A stretch of DNA of 64,000 nt from Nocardiopsis alba DSM 43377 (GTDB taxonomy: Bacteria > Actinomycetota > Actinomycetes > Streptosporangiales > Streptosporangiaceae), in assembly GCF_000341225.1 (NCBI RefSeq), contig NZ_ANAC01000014.1:1-64000 (forward strand). The letters are read 5' to 3'. How positions within the stretch are numbered: the first letter of the stretch is position 1; each line of letters begins with the position of its first letter. Both the position numbers and the translations under genes were made by a program. Positions 16,009 through 26,100 of this stretch are shown here, in pieces. Under the pieces are notes generated by a model, which did no database searches, was not told the DNA's origin, and saw nothing but the letters and a program-made list of their open reading frames with translations.

Positions 16009-17292
16009 TCAGGTTTCGGGGTCGGTGAGGGCCTCGCGCATCACCCGGAACTTGGACTCGGTCTCGGCGAGCTCGGAGGCGGGGTCCGAACCGGCCACGA
16101 TCCCGCAGCCCGCGTACAGACGTGCCCGGGAGCCCTCCACGTGGGCACCGCGCAGGGCGATGCCCCATTCGGCGTTGCCCGCGCCGTCGACCCATCCGAC
16201 GGGGCCCGCGTAGCCGCCCCGGTCCATGCCCTCGACCTCGGCGATCAATCGCATGGCGGTCTCGGTGGGGGTCCCTCCCACGGCGGCGGTGGGGTGCAGG
16301 GCGGCCACCGCCTCCAGGGCTCCGACCCCGGGGGACATACGCGCGTGGGCCCGAGTGGCCAGGTGCTGGACGTTGGCGAGTTTGAGCAGGTGCGGCCAGG
16401 CCGGAACGGTGAGCTCCTCGGTGAGGGGCTCCATGGCGGCGCGCAGGGAGTCCACGGCCAGGCCGTGCTCCTCCACGTCCTTGGCGGAGGACATCATCTC
16501 CCGCCCCAGACGGTGGTCGTCCTCCTCGTCCACGCCTCGGGGGCGGGTCCCGGCCAGGACCAGAGAGGTGAACTCGTCCCCCTCCAGTCGCAGGAGGAGT
16601 TCGGGCGTGGCGCCGACCATGCCGGCGACGGAGAAGGTGAAGCAGCCGGGGAAGCGGGTGCGCAGCCGCTCCAGGAGGACGCGTACGTCGATGGGGGAGT
16701 GGGCCTCGGCGTGGGCGTCGCGCGCCAGGACGGCCTTGTCGAGTTCGCCGGACCGGATGCGGGCGACGGTCGAGGCGACCGTGTCCATCCACACGGCGTC
16801 GGTGAGGGAGCCGGGTCTCCAGTCGACCGGACCGACGGGGCGGGGTTCGGTGACCGGCCACAGCAGTTCGCGCGGATGGTCCCCGGGGGCGTCGGTGATG
16901 GTGGTCAGCCAGGACCGTCCTTCGCGCCGTCCCACGATCACGCGGGGCACGATCAGCGCGGAGCCGCCGGAGGTGGGGGCGAAGGCGAAGGTGCCGAAGG
17001 CGACCGGGCCGGTGCCGGGCAGGCCGACCTCGTCCTCCACCTCGGCGTGTTCGAGGAGTTCGGCGAACCGGCGCGCGGCCGTGGTGAAACGGGTGATGTC
17101 GGTGGGCGGGGTCCCCTCGGGGGAGGGCTCGGGGTCGAACCGCGCCGCCTCACCCCAGCCGACGATGCCTTCGTCCCCGGTCAGCCAGGCCAGGGGAGCC
17201 CCCTCCGGCAACCGCCGGACGAGGCCGTCCGCGCGATCGCGCAGAGGGACGGTGCGGACGAACAGTTTCGGTGGGGTCAACGCGGCGTTCAC
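16009..17292 (-). CDS. menF: Isochorismate synthase MenF
   Basis: Converts chorismate to isochorismate, the entry to menaquinone synthesis (and in some bacteria to siderophores). At 427 residues it has the chorismate-binding domain in the C-terminal two thirds: SGELDKAVLARDAHA, FSVAGMVGATPELLLRLEGD, LAGTRPRG, LHPTAAVGGTPTE, MDRGGYAGPVGWVDGAGNAEW and LYAGCGIVAGSDPASELAE. The N-terminal domain is less conserved. The GTG at 17292 begins the protein. menB, menC, menD and menE within 10 kb, and the absence of siderophore genes, favour the menaquinone role. A GNAT gene follows on the same strand. Confidence 0.93.
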   Translation of the reverse strand: MNAALTPPKLFVRTVPLRDRADGLVRRLPEGAPLAWLTGDEGIVGWGEAARFDPEPSPEGTPPTDITRFTTAARRFAELLEHAEVEDEVGLPGTGPVAFGTFAFAPTSGGSALIVPRVIVGRREGRSWLTTITDAPGDHPRELLWPVTEPRPVGPVDWRPGSLTDAVWMDTVASTVARIRSGELDKAVLARDAHAEAHSPIDVRVLLERLRTRFPGCFTFSVAGMVGATPELLLRLEGDEFTSLVLAGTRPRGVDEEDDHRLGREMMSSAKDVEEHGLAVDSLRAAMEPLTEELTVPAWPHLLKLANVQHLATRAHARMSPGVGALEAVAALHPTAAVGGTPTETAMRLIAEVEGMDRGGYAGPVGWVDGAGNAEWGIALRGAHVEGSRARLYAGCGIVAGSDPASELAETESKFRVMREALTDPET

Positions 17293-17584
17293 AGGGATCG
17301 AGTCTAGGACGTCGCCATCGTGTCCGGATCACGGCTCCTCGCAGGTGGGGAGGGGCGGGGTGAGAGCCGGGAACGAGGCATCACCGGTGAGGGGACGTGG
17401 TCGAGGACTCGTGCCCGGACCGGGGTGTCCCGTTGACCCTCGGTGACATTCCCGTTCCCTCCAAGGTGCGACGTTGTCCACACCTTGGCCGAATCGTGTC
17501 TGAAAATTGACATCTTGTCCTAATCTGGTTCGCGGCGTGGCGTCATGGGACGGCGGCGCGCGAACACCTTTGAGGAGATGGTCG

Positions 17585-19216
17585 ATGCGTTCCATGGCAC
17601 GGGCCCTGACCAAGCCGCGCGCCGGAGGCCGGTGGGCCGCGGCCGCCGCCACGGCGACGGTACTGCTGGCGGGCTGCTCCGCCGGCGATGACCCGGCCTC
17701 CGACGACCCGCGCGCACCGGGCGGAGAGGGCATCGCCGCCCCTGCGGTCTGCCCGGCGGACGACGACAAGCGTCAGATGCGCGGAGCATGGCTCACCACC
17801 GTGCGCAACATCGACTGGCCCTCGGAGCCCGGCCTGTCCGCGGACGAGCAGAAGGCCGAACTCGACGAGTGGCTCGACGACTCCGTCGATATGGGACTGA
17901 ACGCGGTCTTCCTGCACACCAGGCCCACCGCCGACGCCGTCTACGACTCCGAGCTGGAGCCCTGGGCCCGCTACCTCACCGGCGAGCAGGGCGGCGACCC
18001 CGGCTACGACCCGCTGGAGTACGCGGTGGAGGAGGCCCACAAGCGCGGCCTCGAACTGCACGCCTGGTTCAACCCCTACCGTGTGGGTCTTCAGGACCCC
18101 GACGTGGAGAACCTCTCCGACGACCACCCCGTCAAGCGCAACCCCGACTGGCTGGTCGACTTCGGCACCGAGGCCTACGTCGACCCCGGGAACCCCGAGG
18201 TCCGCGAGTGGGTGACCTCCGTGATCATGGACGTGGTCGACCGCTACGACGTCGACGGGATCCACTTCGACGACTTCTTCTACCCGTACCCGCAGGAGGG
18301 CGCGACCTTCGACGACGACGCCACCTGGGAGGAGTACGGAGGCGACTTCGACGATCGGGGCGACTGGCGGCGCGACAACGTCGATCAGCTCATGCGCGAC
18401 GTCCACGGTGGGATCCAGGAGAGCAAACCGTGGGTGAGCTTCGGCGTCTCCCCGTTCGGCATCTGGCGCAACGACTCCACCGACCCGTCCGGTTCGCCCG
18501 GCTCGGGCCTACAGTCCTATGACGCCCAGTACGCCGACACCCGCACCTGGATCCAGGAGGGGACCGTCGACTACGTGGCCCCGCAGCTCTACTGGGAGCG
18601 AGGTTTCGCCACCGCCGACTACGAGGCGCTGACCGACTGGTGGGCGAACGAGGTCGAGGGCACCGACGTCGACCTCTACGTCGGCCAGGGCGCCTACCGG
18701 CTCGGTGAGAGCGGATGGACCGGTGACGACGCGCTGAGCACGCAGCTCGACTACTCGGGCGAACTCGACCAGGTCGCCGGCGACATCTACTTCTCCATCA
18801 AGAGCATGCGCGACAACCCCGGCGCGGTGGATCACCTGTTGGAGACCCACTACGCCGACCCCGCGCTGCCTCCGACGATGACCGACCCCGAGGGCGAGGG
18901 GCCCCGGGTCGGCTCGGTCGACGACGTCGACGCCCGACTCGTCGACGGGAACGTCGAGGTGGAGTGGGACGAGATCGAGGGGGCCCGCTTCTACGCGCTC
19001 TACCGCCTGCCGGCCGACGCGGTCCGGGCGCTGGAGGACGGCGACGACGACGCCTACTGCGCGGCCCTGGACACGGCGAACCTGGTCGGCATGACCGGTG
19101 AACCCACGTTGACCGACACCGAGCCCCTGGAGGAGGGGGCCGGTTACGTGGTCACCGCCCTGGACGACTTCCGGGCGGAGGGGCCGGTCGGCGAGATCGT
19201 CGACGTTCGCGGCTGA
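17585..19216 (+). CDS. Glycosyl hydrolase-like 10 (DUF187/YngK type) lipoprotein
   Basis: A 543-residue lipoprotein of the GHL10 family, which has a TIM barrel related to glycoside hydrolases and is thought to act on surface polysaccharide or peptidoglycan. The signal peptide ends in the lipobox LLAGC with Cys31. Barrel motifs are MRGAWLTTVRNIDWPS, NAVFLHTRPTADAVYDSE, LELHAWFNPYRV, YDVDGIHFDDFFYPYP (a likely catalytic Asp pair), WVSFGVSPFGIWRN and VDYVAPQLYWERG. After about residue 440 a fibronectin-like module follows (VEVEWDEIEGARFYALYRLP). The ATG at 17585 is preceded by GAGGAG at the right distance. A terminator follows, so it is monocistronic. Confidence 0.88.
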   Translation: MRSMARALTKPRAGGRWAAAAATATVLLAGCSAGDDPASDDPRAPGGEGIAAPAVCPADDDKRQMRGAWLTTVRNIDWPSEPGLSADEQKAELDEWLDDSVDMGLNAVFLHTRPTADAVYDSELEPWARYLTGEQGGDPGYDPLEYAVEEAHKRGLELHAWFNPYRVGLQDPDVENLSDDHPVKRNPDWLVDFGTEAYVDPGNPEVREWVTSVIMDVVDRYDVDGIHFDDFFYPYPQEGATFDDDATWEEYGGDFDDRGDWRRDNVDQLMRDVHGGIQESKPWVSFGVSPFGIWRNDSTDPSGSPGSGLQSYDAQYADTRTWIQEGTVDYVAPQLYWERGFATADYEALTDWWANEVEGTDVDLYVGQGAYRLGESGWTGDDALSTQLDYSGELDQVAGDIYFSIKSMRDNPGAVDHLLETHYADPALPPTMTDPEGEGPRVGSVDDVDARLVDGNVEVEWDEIEGARFYALYRLPADAVRALEDGDDDAYCAALDTANLVGMTGEPTLTDTEPLEEGAGYVVTALDDFRAEGPVGEIVDVRG

Positions 19217-19230
19217 GACCACGAGCGAGA

Positions 19231-19269
19231 ACAGGAGGGCCCGTTCCCAAGGGGGGCGGGCCCTCCTGT
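19231..19269 (+). terminator. Terminator after the GHL10 gene
   Basis: A perfect 13-base stem (ACAGGAGGGCCCG) with a 13-base loop. Confidence 0.7.
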
Positions 19270-19361
19270 CATGTTCCCTTTTGGCATAAGCGACAGATAT
19301 CGGCGCTGAAAGCTAGGATCTGCTAGGGGAAAATCCCTGAAATCCTTGCATCTGCGACTAG

Positions 19362-19367
19362 TAGGGT
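19362..19367 (+). promoter_or_regulatory. Leaderless-type -10 box of the mod operon
   Basis: TAGGGT lies seven bases before the ATG at 19375, and there is no Shine-Dalgarno sequence between. This spacing fits a transcript that starts at the start codon. Confidence 0.45.
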
Positions 19368-19374
19368 CTCCTCC

Positions 19375-19776
19375 ATGCCGACCTTCCAGATCAGTGAGGC
19401 CGCCGAACTGCTCGGCGTCAGCGCCGACACGGTGCGCCGTTGGGTCGACTCCGGTCGACTGGCCGCCGAGCGCGACGCCTCCGGGCGCCGCACCCTCGAC
19501 GGCGCCGTACTCGCCGACTTCATGCGCTCCGGAACCGACGAGGACCCCGCGCTCCGGGTCTCCTCCGCCCGCAACCGTTTCAAGGGTCTGGTCACCGGCA
19601 TCGTCCGGGACCGGGTGATGGCCTCGGTCGAGATCCAGGCCGGGCCGCACCGGGTGGTCTCGCTGATGAGCCGCGAGGCCGCCGACGAACTCGGACTGGA
19701 GGTCGGGGCCGCGGCCACCGCGGTCGTCAAGTCCACCAACGTCATCGTCGAGTCCACCGGAGGACGGCATGCCTGA
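19375..19776 (+). CDS. HTH-Mop/TOBE molybdate-responsive regulator
   Basis: A 133-residue protein that joins a MerR/excisionase-type helix-turn-helix (ISEAAELLGVSADTVRRWVD, residues 5-30, and GRLAAERDASGRRTLDG) to one Mop/TOBE domain (residues 65-130: SARNRFKGLVTGIVRDRVMA, EIQAGPHRVVSLMS, VGAAATAVVKSTNVIVE). Mop domains bind molybdate or tungstate, so it is very likely the molybdate sensor and regulator of the transport genes behind it; the same architecture recurs in actinobacteria in front of modA. It has no visible ribosome site. Its stop overlaps the modA start by eight bases. Confidence 0.88.
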   Translation: MPTFQISEAAELLGVSADTVRRWVDSGRLAAERDASGRRTLDGAVLADFMRSGTDEDPALRVSSARNRFKGLVTGIVRDRVMASVEIQAGPHRVVSLMSREAADELGLEVGAAATAVVKSTNVIVESTGGRHA

Positions 19777-20590
19777 GATCCCCCCGAGAACCCGCTGCGC
19801 CGGAACGGGCGTGTACCGGGCGTGCGCCGTCGCGGCCGCCCTGGCCCTGGGACTCACCGCCTGCTCCGGCGACGGGGGCGGGGAGAGGACGGAGAACGTC
19901 GAGCTCACCGTCATGGCCGCCGCCTCTCTCACCGACGTCTTCACCGAGATCGCGGAGTCCTTCGAGGAGGAGCACCCCGAGGTGACGGTCGTCCTCAACT
20001 TCGCGGGCAGCGGCGAACTGGCCCAGCAGATCGCCTCCGGAGCCCCCGCCGACGTCTTCGCCTCGGCCGACACCACCACGATGGAAAGGGTCGTCGAGGC
20101 CGGCGACCTGGACGCGGACTGGGCCGCCGAACACGGAGAGGAGGGGCTGGTGTTCGCCACCAACACCCTCATGATCGCCGTGCCGCCGGGCAACCCGGCC
20201 GGGGTCTCCTCCCTCCACGATCTGACGTCCGAGGACGTCTCGACGGCCTTCTGCGCCGACGAGGTGCCCTGTGGGACCGCCACCGGGATCGCTCTGGAGG
20301 CCGCCGGGCTGGAGGTCGCCCCCGTCACCCTGGAGGAGGACGTGCGCGCGGTCCTGACCAAGGTCGAACTCGGCGAGGTCGACGCCGGACTCGTCTACGA
20401 GACCGACGTCATCTCCGCCGGGGACCGGGTCAAGGGGATCGGGTTCCCCGAGGCGAAGGAGGCCCTCAACGAGTACCCCATCGGCGTGCTCGCGAACTCC
20501 GAGTCGCCCGAGCGGGCCGCGGCCTGGGTCGACTTCGTCACCGGACAGGGGGCTCCGATCATGCGGGAAGCGGGGTTCGGCACGCCGTGA
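19769..20590 (+). CDS. modA: Molybdate ABC transporter substrate-binding lipoprotein ModA
   Basis: A 273-residue lipoprotein that captures molybdate at the cell surface and hands it to ModB. The signal peptide ends in LGLTACSG, giving Cys32 as the lipid anchor. The mature part has the ModA oxyanion sites VMAAASLTDVFTEI and LNFAGSGELAQQIASGAPADVFASAD, then VPCGTATGIALEAAG and VDAGLVYETDV. GGAGG stands seven bases before the ATG, inside the end of the regulator gene, so translation is coupled. The modB start overlaps its stop (GTGA). Confidence 0.95.
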   Translation: MPEIPPRTRCAGTGVYRACAVAAALALGLTACSGDGGGERTENVELTVMAAASLTDVFTEIAESFEEEHPEVTVVLNFAGSGELAQQIASGAPADVFASADTTTMERVVEAGDLDADWAAEHGEEGLVFATNTLMIAVPPGNPAGVSSLHDLTSEDVSTAFCADEVPCGTATGIALEAAGLEVAPVTLEEDVRAVLTKVELGEVDAGLVYETDVISAGDRVKGIGFPEAKEALNEYPIGVLANSESPERAAAWVDFVTGQGAPIMREAGFGTP

Positions 20591-21411
20591 CCGCTCCAAC
20601 GCCCCGAGTCGGTCGCGGCCCCTCCGGCAACGGGACCGCACGGGTCCCCTGGGTCCTCGTCCTGCCCGCCCTGATAGGGCTCCTCTTCCTGCTCCTGCCC
20701 CTCGTCGGCCTGCTGGTCCGCGCGCCCTGGGCCACCATGGGGCGCAGGATCGTCGACCCCGACGTGCTGACCGCACTGTGGCTGTCGCTGTCCACCTCCA
20801 CCGCGGCCACCCTCGTCTCCCTGGTCCTGGGGGTGCCTCTGGCCTGGTCGCTGGCCCGCACGGAGTTCCCCGGACGCCGACTGGTCCGGGCCCTGGTCAC
20901 CGTCCCCCTGGTGATCCCGCCGGTGGTGGGCGGCGTGGCGCTGCTGCTGGTGCTGGGGCGCAACGGCATCGTCGGCCAGTACCTGTACTCCTGGTTCGGG
21001 CTCACCCTGCCCTTCACCCCCGCGGCCGTCGTCGTGGCCCAGGTGTTCGTGGCCATGCCCTTCCTGGTGATCGGTGTCGAGGGGGCCCTGCGCGGCGCCG
21101 ACCGCCGTTACGAGGAGGCCGCCGCCACCCTGGGGGCGGGGCGTGTCACCGTCTTCACCCGCGTCACCCTGCCCATGATCCTGCCGGGGATCGGCGCGGG
21201 GGCGGTGCTGTGCTGGGCCCGGGCTCTGGGCGAGTTCGGCGCCACCATCACCTTCGCCGGGAACTTTCCCGGCACCACACAGACCATGCCACTGGCGGTC
21301 TACATGGCCATGCAGCGCGACCCCGAGGCCGCCATCGTCCTCAGCCTGGTCCTGCTCCTGGTCTCCCTGGCCGTCCTGGCCACCCTGCGAGAGAGGTGGA
21401 TGAGCGTCTGA
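20587..21411 (+). CDS. modB: Molybdate ABC transporter permease ModB
   Basis: The membrane channel subunit, 274 residues. Hydrophobic helices include VPWVLVLPALIGLLFLLLPL, LWLSLSTSTAATLVSLVLGV, LVRALVTVPLVIPPVVGGVA, AVVVAQVFVAMPFLVIGV and AIVLSLVLLLVSLAVLATL. The cytoplasmic EAA loop that docks on ModC is EEAAATLGAGRVTVFTRVTL. The GTG start at 20587 overlaps the modA stop by four bases. A longer open frame upstream is only the shadow of modA and has no homology. Its stop overlaps the modC ATG by one base (TGATG). Confidence 0.94.
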   Translation: MTAPTPRVGRGPSGNGTARVPWVLVLPALIGLLFLLLPLVGLLVRAPWATMGRRIVDPDVLTALWLSLSTSTAATLVSLVLGVPLAWSLARTEFPGRRLVRALVTVPLVIPPVVGGVALLLVLGRNGIVGQYLYSWFGLTLPFTPAAVVVAQVFVAMPFLVIGVEGALRGADRRYEEAAATLGAGRVTVFTRVTLPMILPGIGAGAVLCWARALGEFGATITFAGNFPGTTQTMPLAVYMAMQRDPEAAIVLSLVLLLVSLAVLATLRERWMSV

Positions 21412-22511
21412 TGGCCGCACGGGAACCCCGAACCCCGCTCGACCCCGCCCCGACGTCCGACGGAGGGCTCGACGCCGACCTCAGGCTGAGCAGGGGGACG
21501 TTCACTCTCGATGTCCGTCTCACCTGTCCGCCGGGGGAGGTCCTGGCCCTGCTCGGGCCCAACGGGGCCGGTAAGACCTCGGTCCTGCGGGCCCTGGCGG
21601 GGCTGACCCCGCTCTCCGACGGGCACGTGTTCCTGGCCGGGGAGGATCTGACCACCACCGCCGTCGAGCATCGCCCCGTCGGCGTCGTCTTCCAGGACTA
21701 CCTGCTCCTGCCGCACCTGAGCGCGTTGGACAACGTCGCCTTCGGTCCTCGCTGCCAGGGGGCGGGGAGGACCGAGGCGCGAAGGCTGGCGATGGAGCTT
21801 CTGGAGCAGATGGGGTTGGCCGAGTACGCGTCGGCCAGACCCCGACGTCTCTCCGGAGGGCAGGCGCAGCGGGTGGCCCTGGCCCGTGCCCTGGCGGTCC
21901 GTCCCGGGCTGCTGTTGCTGGACGAACCCATGGCCGCCCTGGACATCGGCACCCGGGCGACGGTGCGTTCGCGGCTGCGACATCTGGTGGAGGGGTTCGA
22001 GGGGGCGACCGTCCTGGTGACCCACGACCCTCTCGACGCCATGGTGATGGCCGACCGGATCGCCGTCATCGAGGACGGTCGTCTGGTGCAGGAGGGGAGC
22101 CCCGCGGAGGTCGCCCGCCGCCCTCGTACCTCCTACGTCGCCAGACTGGTGGGGCTCAACCTCTTCCGGGGCGAGGCCTCCGGGACCACCGTGACCCTGG
22201 AGGGCGAGGACGGGAGGGGGCCCGTGCGCGTCGAGGCGGGTGACGGACACCGGGGGCCGGCCCTGGTCGCCTTCCCACCCCGGGCGGTGGCCCTGTACCG
22301 GGAGAGTTCGGGGGGAAGCCCGCGCAACGCGTGGCGGCTGACGGTGGCCGGGGTCGAACGCTTCGGGGATCAGGTCCGGGTGCTTCTGGAGGGCGGGCTC
22401 TCCCTGGCCGCCGACATCACCCCGGCGGCCCTGGCCGAGTTGGCGCTGACCAGGGGGAGCGAGGTGTGGGCCGTGGTGAAGGCCTCCGAGGTCGAGTGCT
22501 ACCCGGACTGA
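21411..22511 (+). CDS. modC: Molybdate ABC transporter ATPase ModC
   Basis: The ATPase of the molybdate importer, 366 residues. Walker A is GPNGAGKT, the Q-loop VVFQDYLLLPHL, the signature LSGGQAQRVALARAL, Walker B LLLLDEPMAALD and the switch VTHDPLDA. From about residue 240 the chain continues into a single TOBE-like regulatory domain (WRLTVAGVERFGDQVRVLLE; GSEVWAVVKASEVECYPD), which is usual for ModC. Lengths and overlaps show one operon: regulator, modA, modB, modC. No molybdenum cofactor genes are in the window. Confidence 0.93.
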   Translation: MAAREPRTPLDPAPTSDGGLDADLRLSRGTFTLDVRLTCPPGEVLALLGPNGAGKTSVLRALAGLTPLSDGHVFLAGEDLTTTAVEHRPVGVVFQDYLLLPHLSALDNVAFGPRCQGAGRTEARRLAMELLEQMGLAEYASARPRRLSGGQAQRVALARALAVRPGLLLLDEPMAALDIGTRATVRSRLRHLVEGFEGATVLVTHDPLDAMVMADRIAVIEDGRLVQEGSPAEVARRPRTSYVARLVGLNLFRGEASGTTVTLEGEDGRGPVRVEAGDGHRGPALVAFPPRAVALYRESSGGSPRNAWRLTVAGVERFGDQVRVLLEGGLSLAADITPAALAELALTRGSEVWAVVKASEVECYPD

Positions 22512-22696
22512 GGAGCCCTTCCTCTCGCTGGGCGATACAAACCTCTCGAATCGTGAAAATACATCTCATACGAGGTCAGAGCGCTGAAAACGGGCATGCA
22601 GAACCTGGGGGTGTTCGGATAAGCGGATCTCACTCGGGGGAGACTGTAGGACACCCGGTGACGACAGTCCTTCCCCCGGCGGCCGAGGAGGGTGCC

Positions 22697-23041
22697 ATGT
22701 CCCTGAGAGAGCACGAGCGGAGAATTCTCGCCGAGATCGAGCGACAGCTCAGTGAGGAGGCTCCCAGGCTCGCCGACCGGTTGTCGTCCTTCGAGAGCGA
22801 TGATCCCGACGCCCCGGTCGATCCCGGGCTGCGGAGTTGGAAGCCCTGGGTGGCCTGCGGTCTGATCGCGGCGGTCACCGTGGGGCTCCTGATCGCTCTG
22901 TTCGTCCTCACACCGAGTGTTCCCGGACCGGACACCCCGCGGGCGGGGAGCGCCACGGAGAGCACCGAGACGGGCGGGGATCTCGCCGCGGAGGCCGTCG
23001 CCACCGGCGGCTCCTCCGTGCCGGTCCACCCGGCCGACTGA
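22697..23041 (+). CDS. DUF3040 membrane protein
   Basis: A 114-residue actinobacterial protein of the DUF3040 family, function unknown. Residues 1-35 are the defining amphipathic segment (MSLREHERRILAEIERQLSEEAPRL is its long form; the core is SLREHERRILAEIERQL). One membrane helix follows at about 51-73 (VACGLIAAVTVGLLIALFVL); the tail is Ser/Thr/Gly-rich. GAGGAGG precedes the ATG. The 185 bases before it are AT-richer than the genome (ATACAAACC, GTGAAAATACATC) and may hold a promoter. In other actinobacteria this family is often encoded near cell-division or wall genes, and here the penicillin-binding protein gene is convergent. Confidence 0.82.
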   Translation: MSLREHERRILAEIERQLSEEAPRLADRLSSFESDDPDAPVDPGLRSWKPWVACGLIAAVTVGLLIALFVLTPSVPGPDTPRAGSATESTETGGDLAAEAVATGGSSVPVHPAD

Positions 23042-23125
23042 CCGGACGGGGCACGAACACCGAAGCCCCTTCCGGGCGTCGGGCGGCCGCGCGCGCCCTC
23101 GCGGCCGCCCACCGGGGATGACGAA

Positions 23126-23155
23126 GGCCCCGACGATCCGGAGATCGCCGGGGCC
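23126..23155. terminator. Bidirectional terminator
   Basis: A 13-pair stem with one mismatch (GGCCCCGACGATC) and a four-base loop, between the convergent DUF3040 and penicillin-binding protein genes. Confidence 0.65.
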
Positions 23156-23169
23156 CATCGCGCACTCGA

Positions 23170-26100
23170 CTACAGCGCGTTGGTGAACTTGGCGGCCAGC
23201 GGGCCGGCCACGGCCGAACCGCCACCGCCGCCCTCGACCACCAGGGCGAAGGCGACGTCGCCCTTGTAACCCACCATCCACGCGTGGCTGGGCAGCTCGT
23301 CGTCCTCGTCGGCGTCGTCGGCGGTACCGAACTCGGCGGTACCGGTCTTGCCGTACACCTCACCCTGGAAGTCGACGCTCTTGGCGCTTCCCTCGGTGAT
23401 CACCGCGCGCATCATCGGACGCAGCGTTTCCGCGTTACCGATGGCGTTCGGCTCCGGCAGGTCCTCCCGGGCCGGTTCGGTGACCAGCACCGGGTGCCGC
23501 CAGGAACCGTCCGCGATCGCCGCAGGCACCGTGGCCATGTGCAGCGGCGAGGTGAGGATCTGGCCCTGGCCGATGCTCTGCGCGCCCAGCATGGTGGCGC
23601 TGTCCACGGGCGGGAAGCTCGGCTCCTGGACGGGCACGCCGATGTCCAGCGGGGCGTTCATCCCGAACCGCTCGGCGGCCGCCTGCAACGAGTCGGACGA
23701 CAGGTAGCGCTCCACCTCCTGAACGAGGGAGGTGTTGCAGGAGGTCGCGAACGCCTCCGTCACCGTCTGGTCGCCGTATTCGGCGCCGCCCGCGTTACGG
23801 AACGGCCAGCCGCCCAGGTCGTACTCCTCGGGACAGTCCATGGTCGTGTCCATGGACAGACCGTTCTCCAACAGCGCGCTGTAGGTGATGATCTTGAACG
23901 AGGAACCGGGCGGGTACTGACCCTCGAACGCCCGGTTGAACCCACCGGGGACGTTCACCGCGGCCAGGATCTCCCCGGTCGACGGACGCACCGCCACCAG
24001 ACCGGCCGGATCGTCGGCGCCGATGATGGCGCTCGCGGCCGCGCTCTGGACCCCCATGTCGATGCTGGTGGTGATGGACTCGCCGTCGGAGCCGTCCAGC
24101 GTCGCCACGGTGTTGTCCTCGGTCGCCTCCAACGAGTCGGGGTCCTCGGCCTCGGCGGAACCGACCATCAGGATGGTGGTCGCCGCCTCGCCGGCCAGCC
24201 GCTCCTCGTAGGTGCGCTGGAGCCCGCTCTTGCCCACGATGTCGCCCACACTGTAGGCCGGGCCCAGACGCTCCACGTCGTCCTCGTCGGCCTCGCCGAC
24301 CGAACCCGCGATCATCTGGAGCGAACCGGACACGTCGGGGGCGTCCAGACGGGTGCCGTCGGCGGCCAGGATCTGACCGCGCTCGCCCCACACCGTGGTG
24401 CGGACCAGCACCTGGTCCTCGCCCAGCCCCGGATAGGCGACCTCGGGCGAGAAGTCGATCAGCCACTCGCCGTCCTCGCGCACGAGCGGCAGTTCGCCCT
24501 CCCAACCCCAGTCGTCGGCGTTGGTGAGCGAGAGGGTCACCTCGTAGGAGGCGGTACCGGCGCCACCGTCGACGACCGGGGCGCCGATCTCCACGTCGAC
24601 GCCGTCCACACCGAGACCGGCGTCGATCCCGCCGAGGATCTCCTCGGCGTCGGCACCGGTGGTCACCTGGGCCAGGGCCGCGTAGTCGCGTTCCTCCCAG
24701 GCGGACTCGTAGGCGGCGACCGCCTCCTCGGGCTGCGGCATGGTGTAGATGTACCAGGACACGCCGCCGCCGATCAGCGCCAGCACGACCACGGCCGAGA
24801 TCACGCCGATGAGCAGGCCACGGCGGGACTTCCTCTTCGCCGGAGGCGGCCCCGGGTCGTAGGCGTCACCGTCGTAGGGGTCCTCGTCCGGCCCGTACGG
24901 TCCTCCGGGTCCGTCCGGACCCTGGGGGCCGCCGGGGCCCTGTGCCCCGCCCGGCCCCTGGCCGCTGTAGAGGAACTCATAGCCCTCTCTCCGCGGCGGC
25001 TCGGCCGCGGTGGACCCGTCGTCCTCGGCGGGTGGAGGGACCGATCCGGGATAGGGGGTGTCGCCGTTGTAGGCGGGCTGTCCGCCGTAGGGCGTCTCTC
25101 CGTGGCCGACCGGGACCGGTACGGGCACCGGGTCGTGCCCGTCGGAACGCTCCTCATAGAAGGAGGGCTCCCCGGGCTCGGAGTAGTGGGGGGCCGAAGG
25201 GGAGTACGCCGTCTCGTGAGCGGCCTGATGCTCGTTGGACACCGCGTCCGGGTAGGGACGGTCGTCGAAGGCGGACGGGGAGGAGGCGTTCTCCTCGGTC
25301 GGGGCGGTGCCCCATTCGCCGGTCGAGGGCTCGCTCCGGTAGGGGTCCGGTTCCCATCCGGTGGGCTCCTCGGCCTGCGCGGGCCGTTCACCGGTCGGGG
25401 GCTCGCTCTGGAACGAGGGTGTCTCCCAACGGAGGGGCTCCGGGGAGTGGCTCTCCTCTGTCGGGGCGGTGCCCCGTTCACCGGTCGAGGGCTCGCTCCG
25501 GTAGGAGGGTGTCTCCCAGAGAGAGGGCTCGGAGGGGGCGTCGTTCTCCTCTGTCGGAGCGGTGTCCCATTCGCCGGTCGGGGCCTCGCTCCGGTAGGGG
25601 GCCGGTTCCCATCCGGTGGTCTCGGAGGAGGCGCTCTCCTCGGTGGACGCGGGCCACGCGTCGGTCGAGACAGCGTCCCGGTGAGAGGACGCCTCCCAGA
25701 GAGGAGGCTCGGAGGGGCCGTCGCCCCCGGCCGGCGCGGGCCGTTCGCCCATCGAGGACTCGCCCTGGAACGAGGGCGGCTCCCAGCGGGCGGGCTCCGG
25801 CGGAAGCGGAGGGTCCCAACGACGCTCCTCGCGCTCGGGCGCGACGTCGTCCAGATCGATCCGCTCGGGGCGCTGGTCGGGGCCGTCCGGTTCCCTGGGC
25901 AGTTCCCAGGGCTCGGTGATGGGGTCGTGTCGACCGGGGCGGGGGTCCCACGACTCGGCGGCGGGGAGGCTCGGCTCGGACGAGGGCGGGACGACGGGGT
26001 CCGCGGGACGCGGATGCTCGAGGCCGAAGTCGCCGGTGTCCGTGGGGCGAGCCCCCGGTGGCCGCTGGGGGATGCGGTAAGGGTTCTCCGGGCGCGGCCG

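Noticed and set aside
17507..17512. TTGACA as a -35 box of the GHL10 gene
   Set aside because: No matching -10 occurs at 16-19 bases; a TAATCT lies only eight bases downstream.
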